Assembly: GCA_022113835.1 (NCBI GenBank)
Contig: JAILWY010000023.1
Coordinates: 11,902,001 to 11,966,000, forward strand
Origin: Atopsyche davidsoni
Lineage: Eukaryota > Arthropoda > Insecta > Trichoptera > Hydrobiosidae
Reading direction: 5' to 3'
Length of the DNA: 64,000 nt
Shown here: positions 35,346 through 49,200 of the stretch, piece by piece
How the letters are laid out: every line of letters begins with the position of its first letter
Position numbering within the stretch: position 1 is the first letter of the stretch
Position numbers and translations under genes: made by a program
The notes under the pieces: generated by a model
Databases searched by the model: none
The model's input: only the letters and a program-made list of their open reading frames with translations
What the model was told of the DNA's origin: nothing

Positions 35346-38300
35346 GGTGTTTTTTTTTTTTTAATTTAATTAAACTAAGCAATATTCACACTGATAATGC
35401 GTCAGCGAAATAAATAATGAAAGCGCTCGAGTCTGCAACCAAGACTAGACGTTATGACCAGTTGCTACAGGCATGTATCCATTTAATACAGTTTTTTTAA
35501 TTATTACAACCTCCTTTAAGTATTCATAGTAGCTACTTTTGGCTACATAAAACTAATGGTAGTTGCAAAGGTTTTAAAATTGTAATATAATTACTTGTAC
35601 ATAATGTATTGATTTACAAAAAAATAAGATTAATATGAATTGTACCTAAAATTCACAGAAAAAATTCTTAGTAATTTTAGTTTTAGATCGTAGGTGTTAA
35701 ATTAATGTTCGTAGTACTCTATTCGTTTGGTTGTTCATATTTGTTAGATTTCATAGAATCTGTCAGATCAGGTACCATCCCAAAACCTTCTGCTTTCATT
35801 AAACTTTGTAGGTCATTATTCCATCTAAGATAAAAATAAGTATAGTTTTTTTTATATTACGTAGCAAGTTAAGAACGTTTAAATAAATACACTGTTTTCC
35901 GATTATTTTTTTCGGCATATTTTGTAGCAAAATATTATTTAATATTTGATGCACCAGCCGGTATAAGAGTTTTATAATTCAATGGGATTAAATTTCGTTG
36001 GATGTTTCTTAATTCTTCAGATCAAATCTCTTGATTTATAGAAACCACATCATTAAAATGTGGCGGACGGTCGCATTTTTGTGTTTTTTTTTTCTTCGTA
36101 TTATCTCCGGAAAGCCATATCAATTGAATTTGCTCTAAATTTTTTGAAATATCCTCTTTATGGTATCTGGACAAAAAAAATGACATTCGGATAGGAGAAA
36201 ACGCATAAATGGTTTCCTTAACATTGATTAATTATACCTAGACTTATTAAAAATCACTCGAATATTTTTTAAATGTTTTATTTTATATATAAATTTATTT
36301 AAGAATTAATAAATGCATATGGGGCAAGCTCCTTCTAATACTGGATCAAGATCTTCGCGTTTACTGATTCTAGTAATTTTTATTTATTGTTACTACCGGA
36401 GCAAACATCGTTCATTTTAGAACGCGGGATAAATATTCTTTACAAAATAGAAAATCACTCGGTAGCTTAGATTCTAAAATAAATGTCGTTAATTAACATA
36501 GTTAATAATATTTTACCCAATAATAATAATGTAGATTTTATAATTTTTTCAAACCATTGTTATTAAAGGTGGTAGAGAAGCTTCAATTTACAATATCAAA
36601 CGTAAGTATATACTCTAATATTATCTAATTAAATTACAAGTCAAATCCTTGTATACATTTCTGAATTGGATTATCGATTGTTTGTTACTTTGTAACAAAA
36701 TCTTAATGTACGCATAATCATTTTTTTTAAATTAAATTTTGTGTAAAATATTAAAAAAAAAAAAAAATTACTTACAGGTGTCCATTTGATGTTATGATAT
36801 TTTTGGAAAAAATAAAATTTTAGAAAGCAAATTAAAAGTAATCTATTCTAGATTATAAAAGTAAGTTTATTTGATACCGCCTCGACTGATACGCGGCTAG
36901 TTCACAAAACCAAACGATGTATTTATTCAAATGTATACACTTATTTTTAAAATGTTTAAAAATCTGAAATAATTAATAGCAGTTTCCAAATTTTATGCCC
37001 TTTTTGTGTGTTTTCCATTAACATAATTATCACACATTTCGGTAAACTAACGTGGACAAGTCAAAGAACTATGTCGTTTGTCTGATAAAATCTCGATTAA
37101 TCGGTGACTCTCCGTCTCATCTCCTAGGCCAAATAGTTCTGAATATAGAATTACTTCAAAATATATTTGTTTATAAAAAAACGAATAAAAACAACCTGCT
37201 GTGGATATAACGAATTCAGAAAATAGAGCAACGTGGGTTCTGATATTAACTTAATATCGGTAACATTTCGAACCGATATAAAATTAAAACGGTTTTACTC
37301 TCTTTTTTATACTTTATATAATATTACAAAACGTTTTGCGCAGATGTTGAACATTTACATTTTAATTATAGTAAACTTCTTAGATTCTTTAAAGTTCAAA
37401 GGATATGACCAATTGGTAAATAAATATTTTATTATGAAAATTAAGAAAAAAAAGCACACAGAGAAAAGTAATCAAAACATCTGTGTCTCTTATGTACATA
37501 ATAACATTATTGAGTTACAGATGTTTTACAACATTTCACCATTATTGTTTTCGAGATAATAATCTTATAGAAAATTAAATCATTCCAGATTTACAACGAG
37601 AAAAGTCTAGTTGTAAATCTCGAAGTAGTTTATGACTTGAAAGCGTAGAAAAGGCTTATTTTGCAGTCTGGGATTCATAATTAGCAGTTATATTTTCAAA
37701 TGAACATTTTACAAGTAATGGTTTAAATTAAAAAAAAAAAATTGGTACATACAGTGTTTTTCTTTTATTTTCATTAAATATTCTACTACCACTTAACATA
37801 AAATTAAACATACATAAATTATTATATATATTTTTTTAATATTTGGGTAGCGTTTCGTTCGCTGTTTCCTACTTATTTTTAATATTAATAGAGTTTATCG
37901 ATTTTTCAATGCTCGTTTATTATAAATATCTAATTATTAACAAAACACTGGATGTGACTTCTAAAACATATAGCGTATAAACTTTTATTAACATTAAACA
38001 GCTGCCGGTTTGTCGAGTGGCAACCTTTTCAAATTAATTTAGCTCAGGTGCTGCAAAAATAAACAAATTTTACACTATTTTTATGAAAAGCCATGATTGA
38101 TGATGATAATAATGAAATATATTTATTTTTAAAGGTCTTTATTTAATATAAATATCAACAAGTAGTTACAAGTCAAGAGCATCTCTAAATAAATATATTT
38201 TATTGATTAAATGCTTCTGATCTATACCATTTTCAGACTACTTGTAATTGGGTTGACATTTAAGTTAACGCTGATTTAAAAATACGTTCGCCTTTTTTTA

Positions 38301-39691
38301 ACAAATTAGGAAGACTTGTCAAAATAAAGTTAATTGGGTATTTTGCAAAGAAACCGTTCTAAAATGCTAATACGTGTCTTATAATCACGTTTTTTGTCTT
38401 CGCTTTTGTTAATATTAAAGCAATGACATTTGATATAAAGAACATCGATCTAGATTCTTATCTGCCTGATCGAGTTTCTACGGCGACATTTTGGGATATC
38501 GAGCAATTTTGAAAATCGATAAAATAAATCTTTCGACGTCGTGGGATTACTTTGTATTCTTTATATGTTTGAGGAAGATAGCTAACTGTTCTAGACAATT
38601 AATTTAAATGTGACCTGTTTAAAAGAAATAACAACTGAATTTTTTTAAATTTATTTATATAAATGTTAAATCTTACTTATAACGAAATTTAAATAAAATA
38701 AAATGATGATATTACTGAAGATTCGTTACATTTAAATATGAATTTAGCAGAAAATTTAATAAGTAAATTATATTTAAAAATTAAGACTTATGTTACAATG
38801 TATTTTTCTTAAATTAATGTTGTCAGTGGTATTTTTTTCTTAAAAGTAATTATTGTTTGTTTAATTATATGATAACAGTTATTTTAGCTCCTTTAAAATA
38901 TGGAATTTATGTTAAGATATACAAGACAGTCCAAACCAAATCTGGTAGCGTTTTTATATTTTTTATGTTAAATTAAATAGCATCGTATTTTCGTCTCATT
39001 ATTTTTTTCTTAACGATTGAGATAAAATTGTAATAAAAGCAATCGGCTTTGATCACAGAATGCTGTGGTGTTTAATTTTAAACAAATTCGCTTGTAAGTC
39101 CAAACTTTTATATCTGTCTCTGTTTATAAATGAGCTAATTGCAAACTATAAAAGTTTTTATTCGTTTTCACAGCCACGGGTGTCGTGGACGAGTACCTTA
39201 AGGCTTCAGTTGCTCAATCTGTGTTGCGCAGTTACCTCTACGAACAACCTTCAGGAATACTAATTGGGTAGATAACCAAGTTAAAAAAATGCATACATAA
39301 TTCATACGTATAAATTTGTAAAATTAATATATTATTACTGTTGGTACATGAAGTATGATTCTAAAGAAACCCTTTGTTTTTAAAGAAAAGTCATATTTAA
39401 ATAATGGAGATTAAATCGATAGCTCTAAATAGATAGATACATATAAATATTTATATAATTTGCATTTTATTAACAGTTCCTATCCGTACTATCATACATA
39501 TCGTTTTCTACTGCAAATATACTAAATATGAAACGAAGAAAGGTAATTGATAAGTACTTTTTGCAATAGTCAATATTTTTTTAATAGACAAACCATGCAA
39601 ATTTTAAATTAATTTTACTTTTTGGGCCTCAATATAACTTTATAAACTCGATATAAAGTTGTAATATGTACGATTATTAACCTGTAAATTT
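35346..39691. other. Long AT-rich desert
   Basis: Over 4 kb with no supported gene. The 108-codon frame at 37233-37559 is rich in Ile, Lys, Asn and Phe, typical of chance AT-rich frames. A poly-A run lies near 36752. The only composition change is a small block at 39170-39260 (CAGCCACGGGTGTCGTGGACG). Confidence 0.5.
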
Positions 39692-39866
39692 CCACAAGTT
39701 ATTTTTTATTGGTGACCGGTTTCGCCAACCTTTCACGTTGGCATTATCAAACTTCCATTGAAATCGGTCACCAATGAAAATTAACATGTGGAAAATCCCT
39801 CAAGTATTTTATTTAAAATATTGAAATGGAATCCCACCAAGTACTCTCTGTCAAAAATATTGATTA
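39692..39866. repeat. Dispersed repeat copy 4, two parts joined in opposite directions
   Basis: Positions 39692-39752 carry the hairpin end on the minus strand (GTTTGATAATGCCAACGTG, then AAAGGTTGGCGAAACCGGTC). After about seven bases, 39760-39866 carry the later part on the plus strand (GAAATCGGTCACCAATG to CCACCAAGTACTCTCTGTC). The result is a local inverted repeat around ATTGGTGACCGGTTTC and GAAATCGGTCACCAAT. Head-to-head arrangement of fragments is known for Penelope-like insertions. Confidence 0.75.
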
Positions 39867-41269
39867 CTGTAAATTTCCAATCAAATGATTTGAACTTATT
39901 AATTACTACCCGGATTGTATCACAGGTAATTAATGTTCTCTGCTCACTTTCGATTCACATGCTTTGGTATTCGTTGCCCTTTCAGTCTTGTAGCTTCTTC
40001 CATTGAAACAAATGTGTTCAGTTTATTGAAGATACCCTTCACCAATTAAAAATTATAAACTTAACAAATATATTTATGTAAAAAAATAGTTATAGGCCTC
40101 TCACCAAAAAAAGATATGGTTTAGCTTCATTTAAGTATTAAATAAAAAATATATAATTTAGAACTAAAAGAATTTTTATTTTGCTTAGTACTTAGGCAAG
40201 GCCGAGCCTCATCCTTTATACGCTGACTCTTCTGCAGGTCCAGTTTAGGACCAGTGTTACCAGACTCATCACCTTAGCCTCTCAATAATAAAAATCGGTT
40301 ATATAAACGAAATGATTATTATTTCTATTTAAAAGAATTAAGTGAACAAAATTTTATAAAATCTTTTGTATAAAATAAGAATTTCTTCACGTTTTCGTCG
40401 TATTTAATTTAAAATTTATATGTTATACACATGTCATATCTAACTACCTTATTTTGATTTAAATATATATTTTTTAAAATCTGTTTTAGAAATAATATAT
40501 TGTGTAAAGTAGTTGAAGAAGATTTCAAAACTTGGCAAATCTACAGCACATAGAATGGTCTAAGAACCTGTTACAATGCATTCAAATAGTATGTTATCAT
40601 ATAACTTGGTTTAGAAACACCTGTGACACAGTATTTCAAGGTACTTCGGTGGCTCTCCCTTTTACTTTTATGGGCTTGGATACGTTTTTAAGACATTTTG
40701 TGAATACTTTGATACCACAGTGTGGCATTTTTAACGGAGAATATCCGTTTCATCTGAAATTATAAAAGGGTTAAGTGGAAAAGTTGAAATTATTTGATAT
40801 TGATTTTACAAAGGCTTTCTGTTTTTCTTGTTTTCGTGTTCATTGTAATTTATAATTTTTTAAAAGTGAAAAATTATAGTATAACATAATATTTTTCCTT
40901 TCTATATTTTTATTTATACCTACTTTGACTTAACTGCATTAAATGAATACTTACTAATATTAAAAAAAATGTGTACTTTAAAAATAATGTTTTTTAATTT
41001 TATGTAAATAAACAACAGAGGGTATATAATACTTTAAAAAAACCAAATGCATAGTAATTTTTTTATCCTTTCTTTTGGTCAAATGCCTTTTCAACACAGT
41101 TTTATATTAAATACCTTGTGTACAAAATTAAATTCTCAAAACTATTTTATTATGTATACTTAAATAGTAAAAATATTGAAATAGCTTTGATTGATTGTAA
41201 ACGATACACGCATTACTAATTTGGTAATATTTTCAATGAAGTATTGACAATCTCCGTCGATTCAAATTA
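39867..41269. other. AT-rich tract, nothing recognised
   Basis: A slightly GC-richer patch at 40195-40280 and a 77-codon frame at 40532-40765 show no recognisable feature. Confidence 0.45.
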
Positions 41270-41665
41270 GACATTGAATAGCGGCTGTCCGCATAACGTC
41301 ATTCAATTATTGTTAAACATGCTAAACATACTCAGCAATTTCAAAATAATTTATTTATCTTATTAATAACAATTATTATCCATCACAAACGCTCTCATGC
41401 CGAGTCACATTTCTAATTGACTTTTTCGAAAGCTATTTTAGTGGCGGTGTGTTTCTTCATCATCATCATATGTGCCGGGCCCCATAGAGCACGGCGCGGG
41501 GCGCGGGGAGCGGGCCCGGCGACCCGTGACTTGTTGCCCAACGATGTTTGTGCGACTGCCTCTTTATTAATGCCGGTGTGGCAACTGGCAACACCGAGCG
41601 CATCAGCACTCCCAGCCTCCCGCGGCACTCCGGCGGAGAGCGGATTCAATGGACAGATTAACGGG
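41270..41665. other. GC-rich island (core 41470-41650)
   Basis: The core contains GCACGGCGCGGGGCGCGGGG and CGGGCCCGGCGACCCG. The plus-strand frame at 41417-41677 looks like a signal peptide plus a Pro/Ala/Arg tail, but it begins at TTG, not ATG, and the opposite strand is open as well. I treat it as a compositional artefact over a regulatory or promoter-like island. Confidence 0.35.
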
Positions 41666-43699
41666 ACATTAGTTTAATGCTCAATTTCATATCAGTTTTT
41701 CAACTGTTAAATAATACGGAAATAGTTTTTAGGTTTCCGTGAATTACAATTTTCAATAAAGACTTTTTTTATTACGATGGTATCTGGATGCGTCGCTTCT
41801 TTATCGGGACTTCGAGTTCAACATTGAAGGCGTTTTTATCAATTGAATATATATTTCATGAAGCATGTAAAATAAATCCATATTATTAGCATAACGTAAA
41901 AAATAATGCAGCTAATTTTCATTAGCAACGGTCCAAAAAATAGGCAAAAATAACAATTTCACGAAATTTAATTATATTCTTGCCTAACAGTTCATATTAT
42001 TTTATTTTTTACTTTTTTCATTCACAAATGTCAATTAAAAGAAACTCATATACCACAACGAAGGATATTAATTTATAAATTATTTGAATCTTATTCTCAA
42101 TATGTTTATTCCTAATATTGAAAATATTTTATTATGAAATGAGAAGACAAACATAAAAAATAAACTAGGTAAGAAAAATATAAAAAAATTATTTAGTTAC
42201 AAATTTGACCATATAAAAACAAAGAATATATACAGCGTTTAAAAAAAAAACCAGTAAAACTGCTCTATATTATATAAGTCATATAGCACTTGTATTCTAG
42301 TGCAATGCAATGTAACAACCAAAAAGGATGAAATGTGAAAATATATTCTATTCTAATAATAAAATATAATAATATCCTATAATATTAAATAAATAATCCT
42401 ATACTGTAAACAGCCTTAATAGTTTACCGTTGTACCTTTTCATAAATTCATTTTAAAATCATCTTTCATTTGTCCTTGCAAGCCATAGCTCAGATGTATA
42501 GCTCCTCGTATAATATTATAATTTAATGTAAAATCTTACACATAAACACTGAATTACACATATGCACATATATCTGGCATTATTACTAAAAGATCCACGA
42601 AGAATTACTTGCAAAACTATAAATGAACTTACAATATTAGGGATGTTGTACTGATTATTGTTAAGAAAAAATAATTGTATTGATTTATAAATATTGTGAG
42701 TTTTCTGAATTATATGTGCTTAAAATACCAAATTTGAACTATGGACTTATTCAATATGACAGGATCATGAAAGTACGCCCATTGTAGGTATAAAAGAGTT
42801 TAAAAATTCACTATCAAAATAAAAAGTTTATAATTTATTGTAAAAAATTTTCCGACATATACAGTCATAATTCTTTTGAAATTTTCAGTTTATAACTAAT
42901 AAAAATAATCATAGAACTTTACTTGCAACCACGCCTCGCCTGGCATCCCAGGCGACAAATGCGGCCATAATTCATGCATCTTTTTTATAAATTTTCAGTT
43001 CATAAATTTTCTATCCCTCAATATAGTTTATAATACAGACAGTGACCGCGCCTGCGTACATCTGTGCCCATAAACTCATAAATATTGAAGCTCACATTGT
43101 GATATATTGTGCGAGATTTCTCATTCCTCGGACATTTTTATTTCGGACGTTGGGATTCAAAGTTAAAATGATATCACTACGTTTATACAACAAAAATTAC
43201 CCACGCATATATATTTCCAAGGGAATCATCCGCATATGTATTTTGAAAATGAAAATAACCGTCACACAATAAATTAAGAAATTTTTGTTAATGTAAGCAT
43301 TGGTAGCATACCTAAAAAATAAATTTTTATAAAAATATATTTGACTAAACTTATTTTAGTATTTTTATTATAACTGATTATTTACTTTTCCAAACCTTTG
43401 GCTACCAATTTAAAAAAAAACTAAATTAGTCATCTTTAATATTGTATAGTATAGTAGTATACAAATGAAAATTAAACTTTAACAATTGCAATATTGTTTT
43501 TTTATTGGCAAGTATTTGTAGGTTATTAAAACTCATATATAAACATAGAAATCTAATATACGATTTGATTATTTTTTGTATCTAATTTAAATTATAATTT
43601 ATGAATTGTGTTTGCTTTGAAACATTCAAGAGTTCTCAAAAAACCATTTTTTCCAATGTTGTGATTTTCTAATCACGACATATAAAAAAATCAACCATT
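41666..43699. other. AT-rich tract with small GC spots
   Basis: Spots at 42925-42985 (CCACGCCTCGCCTGGCATCC) and 43035-43075. The 76-codon frame at 43042-43272 is not convincing. Confidence 0.45.
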
Positions 43700-44165
43700 G
43701 ATCAGCTGTGCTTTGTGCGATATGAGACTCGTAATCGTCCATTTAATAACAAGCTCTACTCGGATACATAATAGACCGCAGCTCATATGAACCCGTTTTT
43801 TGTTTATGTCCAAGTATTTTACTATCCTAAACTAACGGAGCGCGCACATTAAAGACGATTCGCTTCTTCGGCCGCGTTAGTTCCACATTAGTCGGAGTCC
43901 GGCCGGCTCTGATCGCGCACCTGTACCGCGGAAGGCCTTCGTCCTTCGAGCCTTGTCAGGTGTCTTCAGAGCCCACGACAGATGAGGAATCGCAGGAGAG
44001 CCGGGCCGCTCGTTGCTTGTCTCAAGTCGGAAGACACGGAGAGCCTGGCCAATAAATAACCATTTTTGTGCGCTGACTTCTCACTGAACAAATGCGGCCC
44101 CCGATGGAGACAATATGCTTTGGAAGATTAGCTGGAAATGATTACGTACACGACGCTATGTTATT
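43700..44165. other. GC-rich island (core 43840-44120)
   Basis: A long complex block with GGAGCGCGCACATTAAAG, GTCGGAGTCCGGCCGGC and GAGAGCCGGGCCGCTCG, AT-rich on both sides. No frame above 60 codons. One of the better candidates for a conserved enhancer or a non-coding RNA exon. Confidence 0.35.
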
Positions 44166-46587
44166 AAGCGTCTTATATATTTAAAGCTAGCGTTTGCTTG
44201 TCTAGGCTCAGATATACGGTTGTTTCTATTTAGGCGTCTTTGTAAATGCCGACTTGCAAATTTTAACATGTTTTAAGTTACACAAAATAATGAAATATTT
44301 GTGCATATACCAAAAGAAATATAGTACGGTCTTACTATTATATCTTCTTTGAAACAAAAACGTCAATTTATATTTACGTTAATTAACTCAGATTTAAAAA
44401 ATATATATACTTTCTTTTAGAATGAAAAAAATGTGTTTTTATAAAATATATTGGAATAATTTTGTTTTCAATAAGCTATATAGAAAAACTTTTATTTACA
44501 TTTTGTGTCCATATTTGGACAAGATAAATATTATTTAAAAATTATCGCTTGAGTTTTCAACATGTATATTATGGTCAATTTGAACGGTGAATTCCTATTT
44601 TCTAAATATTTTCTTGGTACGCTTTTTATACGTAAATAGATAATTTCCAAAAACAAGTGTCATTTTATAAAAAAAGAAACATGTTTTAGTTTCTCAGACC
44701 AAAGCTGTAAATCTTAAATGATCTCAAATTATTTTAAAATCACCTCCACTTGACTTGTCAAGAGATGACGTTGAATTAAATAACCATTGTACAAATCACA
44801 CGTCATTCCTTACACTTTTCAAATCAAAGTGCTTTAAGATATCCAAAACGGTCAAATCGTAGAATCATTGAAATACTCCGTGAGGCGCTTCTATGTTGGA
44901 CTTCCGTTGCCATATGGGTGGTCGTCACAGAGCAAAGTAGTATATAATTAATATAACAAATCTACCAGTATACTTGTCTGTTTTTTGTCAAGCAACGAAT
45001 AGTAATAGTTCACCATATTATTTGGAAATCTATCTCAATTACTTTTTTATACGATTCGAAATTATGAGGTGGATTCCCAAATAGTTTTTTGCCGTTGGAT
45101 TAGGAAGAGATAATAAATCACCGCGGACACTCGAGCAGCGCGTATTTTTTATTTAAGATGCACTCAATGTAATAACCCTATTAGATAGAGCTGTACCCTA
45201 CATTCTCTAATAGACTAGATTATGATAATGTATCTATTTGTTTGTTTGTATCTACCTCGCGGTGCTTATAACTGACCGAGGAATATAAAACTTAGTTATT
45301 CAATTTAATGTATATTATATCTCAAAATAAGTTTCGATCAGCGTTTAGTATACAATAACATTTTTTAAGGACTTAACTGTTATTTTTAAGAATTCGTTGG
45401 AAGCTGAAATTATATATCCATATATGTTACTATTTATAAAAAATGGACAATGAGTATAAAATTAAGACATTAGTGTCTTAAATCCAAATATTAAACAAAC
45501 AACACCATAACCATAATTTAGACACAAGTCCTGTTTTTGAAATAAATCAAATTATTTATAAAATGTAAGCAGTGCTTTAAGTTTGTGCTACTAGATAATT
45601 AACCCTGTTTAACAAAGCAGCTGATAAATGGTATTATTTTTTTCCACAAATAAGTATAATTTTTTGAATTTAAAAATAATTTATTACTGCGACCAGCTAC
45701 TTGGTTTAAATATCATATTGAGTAAGAACCAATTTTTTTAATGCATTCTACAACGGTTATAGAAATCATATTTATAGAACGAGTAGCTATTCTAGGCTAT
45801 TGTAAAGAAACTAATTATTAAAGAGAAATAATTAGTGAAGTAACTGTTTAATATCACAGATCGAGAGCGCATTGCAGTCTCTCTAATTAACTTGTCAATA
45901 TCGTACATCATTATTTATACGGTAGGCTTCAGGCGAATTCAGCTTTTTAAGGAATCATAGCACGCGCTGTACCGGCAAGCCAAATCCAAAATAATACTAC
46001 ATTAAAACATTATCTTTGTTAATAAATATGATATTTCTTTAGATTCAATCGAGTTCGATATTTTTTTAAATAACGTATTTATCGGAAATTATTCATTATT
46101 GCGTTGTAAAAACACCTGTTTTTTGTGAATAAATTAAAATCATATATCTTTATTAAAAAATTTACAGTTTTATTTCTAAATTTGTGTTTTTTACTTCAGT
46201 ATGGTGTGTTTTTTGAAACATAAAATCTTTTTACTTATCGCGCATAGATAGTGAATAATAAAAAAATGCGTTAGCATGGGAAATACAGTGTATAAAACAC
46301 TTGGCATTTCAGACACACCTCTCAATAAATTTTCGATATTATATTATAAATCACTCTTAATGTTATCATATACTCTCTTTTCATTTAGTTTTATTATTAT
46401 TGCGTATCAATTATGTGAGATGAGTATATTTTAGCAAAATGACTTACGACTTTATTAATGGCACTTGGACATTATCACCAACTATACTCCTAATAAAAAA
46501 ACAAAACCGAGAAAGCTAAATTATGGCTAGGTTGATCTCATGTGTATTACAAAAAATATACATATTTTATTGGATATTTTTTGTATT

Positions 46588-46589
<2 letters not shown>
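44166..46589. other. Long AT-rich tract, nothing recognised
   Basis: No gene, terminal repeat or RNA signal was found. Slightly more complex sequence lies at 44870-44940 and 45110-45270. Confidence 0.5.

Positions 46590-46640
<51 letters not shown>
46590..46640. repeat. (TA)n microsatellite
   Basis: A pure TA run of about 25 units. The 66-codon frame called over it gives alternating Ile and Tyr and is an artefact. Confidence 0.96.
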
Positions 46641-46642
<2 letters not shown>

Positions 46643-47089
46643 CTATGGAATGCATAATAAATTTATCATTGATTATCTTTCATTATAAATATATTATTGA
46701 ATCTAGTATTCTTCGAAGAGATCCAGCAATGACATTGTAGAGCTTCGGTAGAATCTAACTGGATCTATACGTATGGGTGGTGAAGTGATCGAAAGATTTC
46801 GCAATGTATAATATTATGAAAACCACAATTGAATCAAAAATTATAATTGGTTTGATTTGCATGCAAACACACATTTGTTTGGAATGATACACCGTATCGT
46901 GGTGATTGTTAAAAGTCTAACCGAAATATTTTTTGATAAATATAATATACACTATAAAGATAAATCTACATAATGAATAATAGCCGCAAGTCAACGATAA
47001 AGATTTCCTCTATCTGAAACACGAGCATCATCAAGTACAATTCCTAAATTATTCAAAAGAGTATCGAGTACCTCTGGGCACAATCATAA
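46641..47089. other. AT-rich tract, nothing recognised
   Basis: No feature supported. Confidence 0.5.
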
Positions 47090-47345
47090 TATAAGGTCAC
47101 CGTTTCGGTCGTGCCTCGTCCGCGGTGTAATTACCTCAGCCTTGGCGGAGCGTCCGTACTCCGATATGGATCACGTACCGCTGCCTTCCAGCCTCTCGCT
47201 CAATCAACAACTCCGAATGCTCGTCAGCTTGGCTTGCATAATGTCCCGTCATCAGCCTGAGATCAGCACACCGAAGAGATTTATGTAGAGCATGTGGTTC
47301 GTGCTTCTTCTCGGACGGAGCTCGATCTGGACCTTTTCAAAGTTG
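47090..47345. other. GC-richer island
   Basis: Contains GTCGTGCCTCGTCCGCGG, CTTGGCGGAGCGTCCG and CTTCTCGGACGGAGCTCG. No open frame above threshold. Candidate regulatory block. Confidence 0.3.
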
Positions 47346-48119
47346 ACATGATATGACTAATCGATTTTTTTTACTTGATCAGTATTTGATTTTTTTAGAT
47401 GAATATTTGTGGATGCATCACTTTCAAACTATCATATACTTTTATAAATCTCATATATTGAATTGTTCGACATATTTTTGTCAAATTTCATAATTATTTG
47501 TTATGTGCAACAAGAATTTACATTGACAAACCTCATGTTTAAAAACATGAAATATGTATTTTTATAATAATGTGACTAGAATATTTTAAGATATATGTAT
47601 AATTCAAAGTGAAATAAAAAAAAAAATTAATTTATCTAAATTGTTCGAAATAATTATTTATAGCGTATACCCGACAATCTTGTTACAACTTTTATGTTAG
47701 TAGTTTTGAAAGAGTTGTCACCTATTTGTTGTTTTTTAATGATATAATATTGAAGTTTTTACTGATTTTGAAACTCTCTAGTAAAAATTTAGTCATTAGT
47801 TAATAATTATTTTCTTCTCAAACAACAAATTATCATGCCATAATTATACATTTTTTCAATATTATTCACCTATTTTTATTTGTGTCTATGATTGGGCGGT
47901 AAATTGATAATAACTCTATAAATATAAATAAATTATGCTGATAGCAACTTTCAAATGTCGTATATAATCGCTATCAAAGATTCCTCTTTGATAAAACCTT
48001 CACTGATATTTGTCAAAGGAATGTCGATTTATAGATCTCTTGTCACATTTATGATCACACCATAACTCCAAATTAAGATAAGAGAAAACATCAAGAAGAG
48101 AATTCCTGACGAATGACGA
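47346..48119. other. AT-rich tract, nothing recognised
   Basis: No feature supported. Confidence 0.5.
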
Positions 48120-49200
48120 CATTCATCTGAATTTTAGTAGTTCCTTCATCAATTAGCACGAGAAACGCCATCTCGCCTAACGATCTCTAGAGCCTAGGCA
48201 TAAAGATTTAACAACTGTTATGGCCGAAGATCGAACTCGTGCCATACGCTGAAAAAAGATCTAGATCTCTAAGTGGATTATTTTTTGTATGTTTAACAAT
48301 CAAATGACTCGGTGCTTCTTCAGTGATTGTGTTTAATGGACGTATATTAAGTACTTATTTTTACAAGCAATTTAATTCAATTTTTTGCTGTTTATTTATA
48401 TATAGAATAGACTTTAAGGTATGCATCAATATAATATTCAGCCGTTGTCTAGTCATTGCGGAGATGTTAGCATTTTACTTCCTCATTTGCAGCTCTCTGT
48501 CATTTCTCTTCGCCGACTTGGTATTTGAAGCACTTTAGTTATCTTGAAATACTCTTACATAAAATTACAAATGAAGCTCAATCATATATAAAATTAAAGC
48601 CACAAATACGAAAGTATAAGTAATATTTTTAATTGCATTTTTTTGTGGAGTCGAGGCGCCGCGCCATTATAATATGATTTAAGTAAGCGACGCTACAAAT
48701 GGCTCAGCAGTATTTCACAATGTCTATAAAATACGAAAATCCTGAATATGGAGATCCCCACAAACCACAATTAACGAATAATTCTCACAGCATCACCTGT
48801 CATCGGCACCGATATTCCTAAAGTATGGACGGACGGCGGACCGTCACGCTTCCAAAAAAAACCTCGGGGTCTTCATAGAAATCGTGAGGAACTCTCCACC
48901 GGCTTCCACGCCATATATTCTCGCAGACACTCGCTAGAACACTTTTGGTATTTAATTATCTGGATCAGTCAGATGAATAGGGTATCTGATTAGAATTGTT
49001 TGTTCGTGAAGACCTTTGGATCGTTTTGGTCATAACTCAGATGTTTATTTGATTTTTTGTTTGATTTAGGGCGATCGTCTCGCACCGGCTGGGAGTTGGC
49101 CACTTGATTATAAGGTGAAGAGATAAAACAGACTCTGTTAACCAGAAACCCTTGGATTGAAGAGTCGGACTTCGTGACCGATAAAATGCACTAAACAATA
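48120..49200. other. Cluster of short GC-richer blocks
   Basis: Blocks at 48120-48260, 48640-48690, 48800-48930 (ATGGACGGACGGCGGACCG) and 49065-49190 are separated by AT-rich sequence. At 48220-48250, on the minus strand, GAGTTCGATCTTC weakly resembles a B box. The 71-codon frame at 48323-48538 is AT-driven. Confidence 0.3.

Noticed and set aside
35505..35520. Resemblance to miR-307 (ACAACCTCCTT)
   Set aside because: The first seed base differs, later bases diverge, and no hairpin partner was found nearby.
37233..37559. 108-codon frame
   Set aside because: Ile, Lys, Asn and Phe-rich composition is typical of chance frames in AT-rich DNA, and there is no domain.
41417..41677. Frame resembling a secreted protein with a signal peptide
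   Set aside because: The initiating codon is TTG, the opposite strand is open as well, and the tail composition is that of the GC island.
46457..46480. AATGGCACTTGGA, similar to the miR-263a seed
   Set aside because: The match is limited to the seed region and no precursor fold is seen.
46540..46740. 66-codon frame with Ile-Tyr repeats
   Set aside because: It is translated TA microsatellite.
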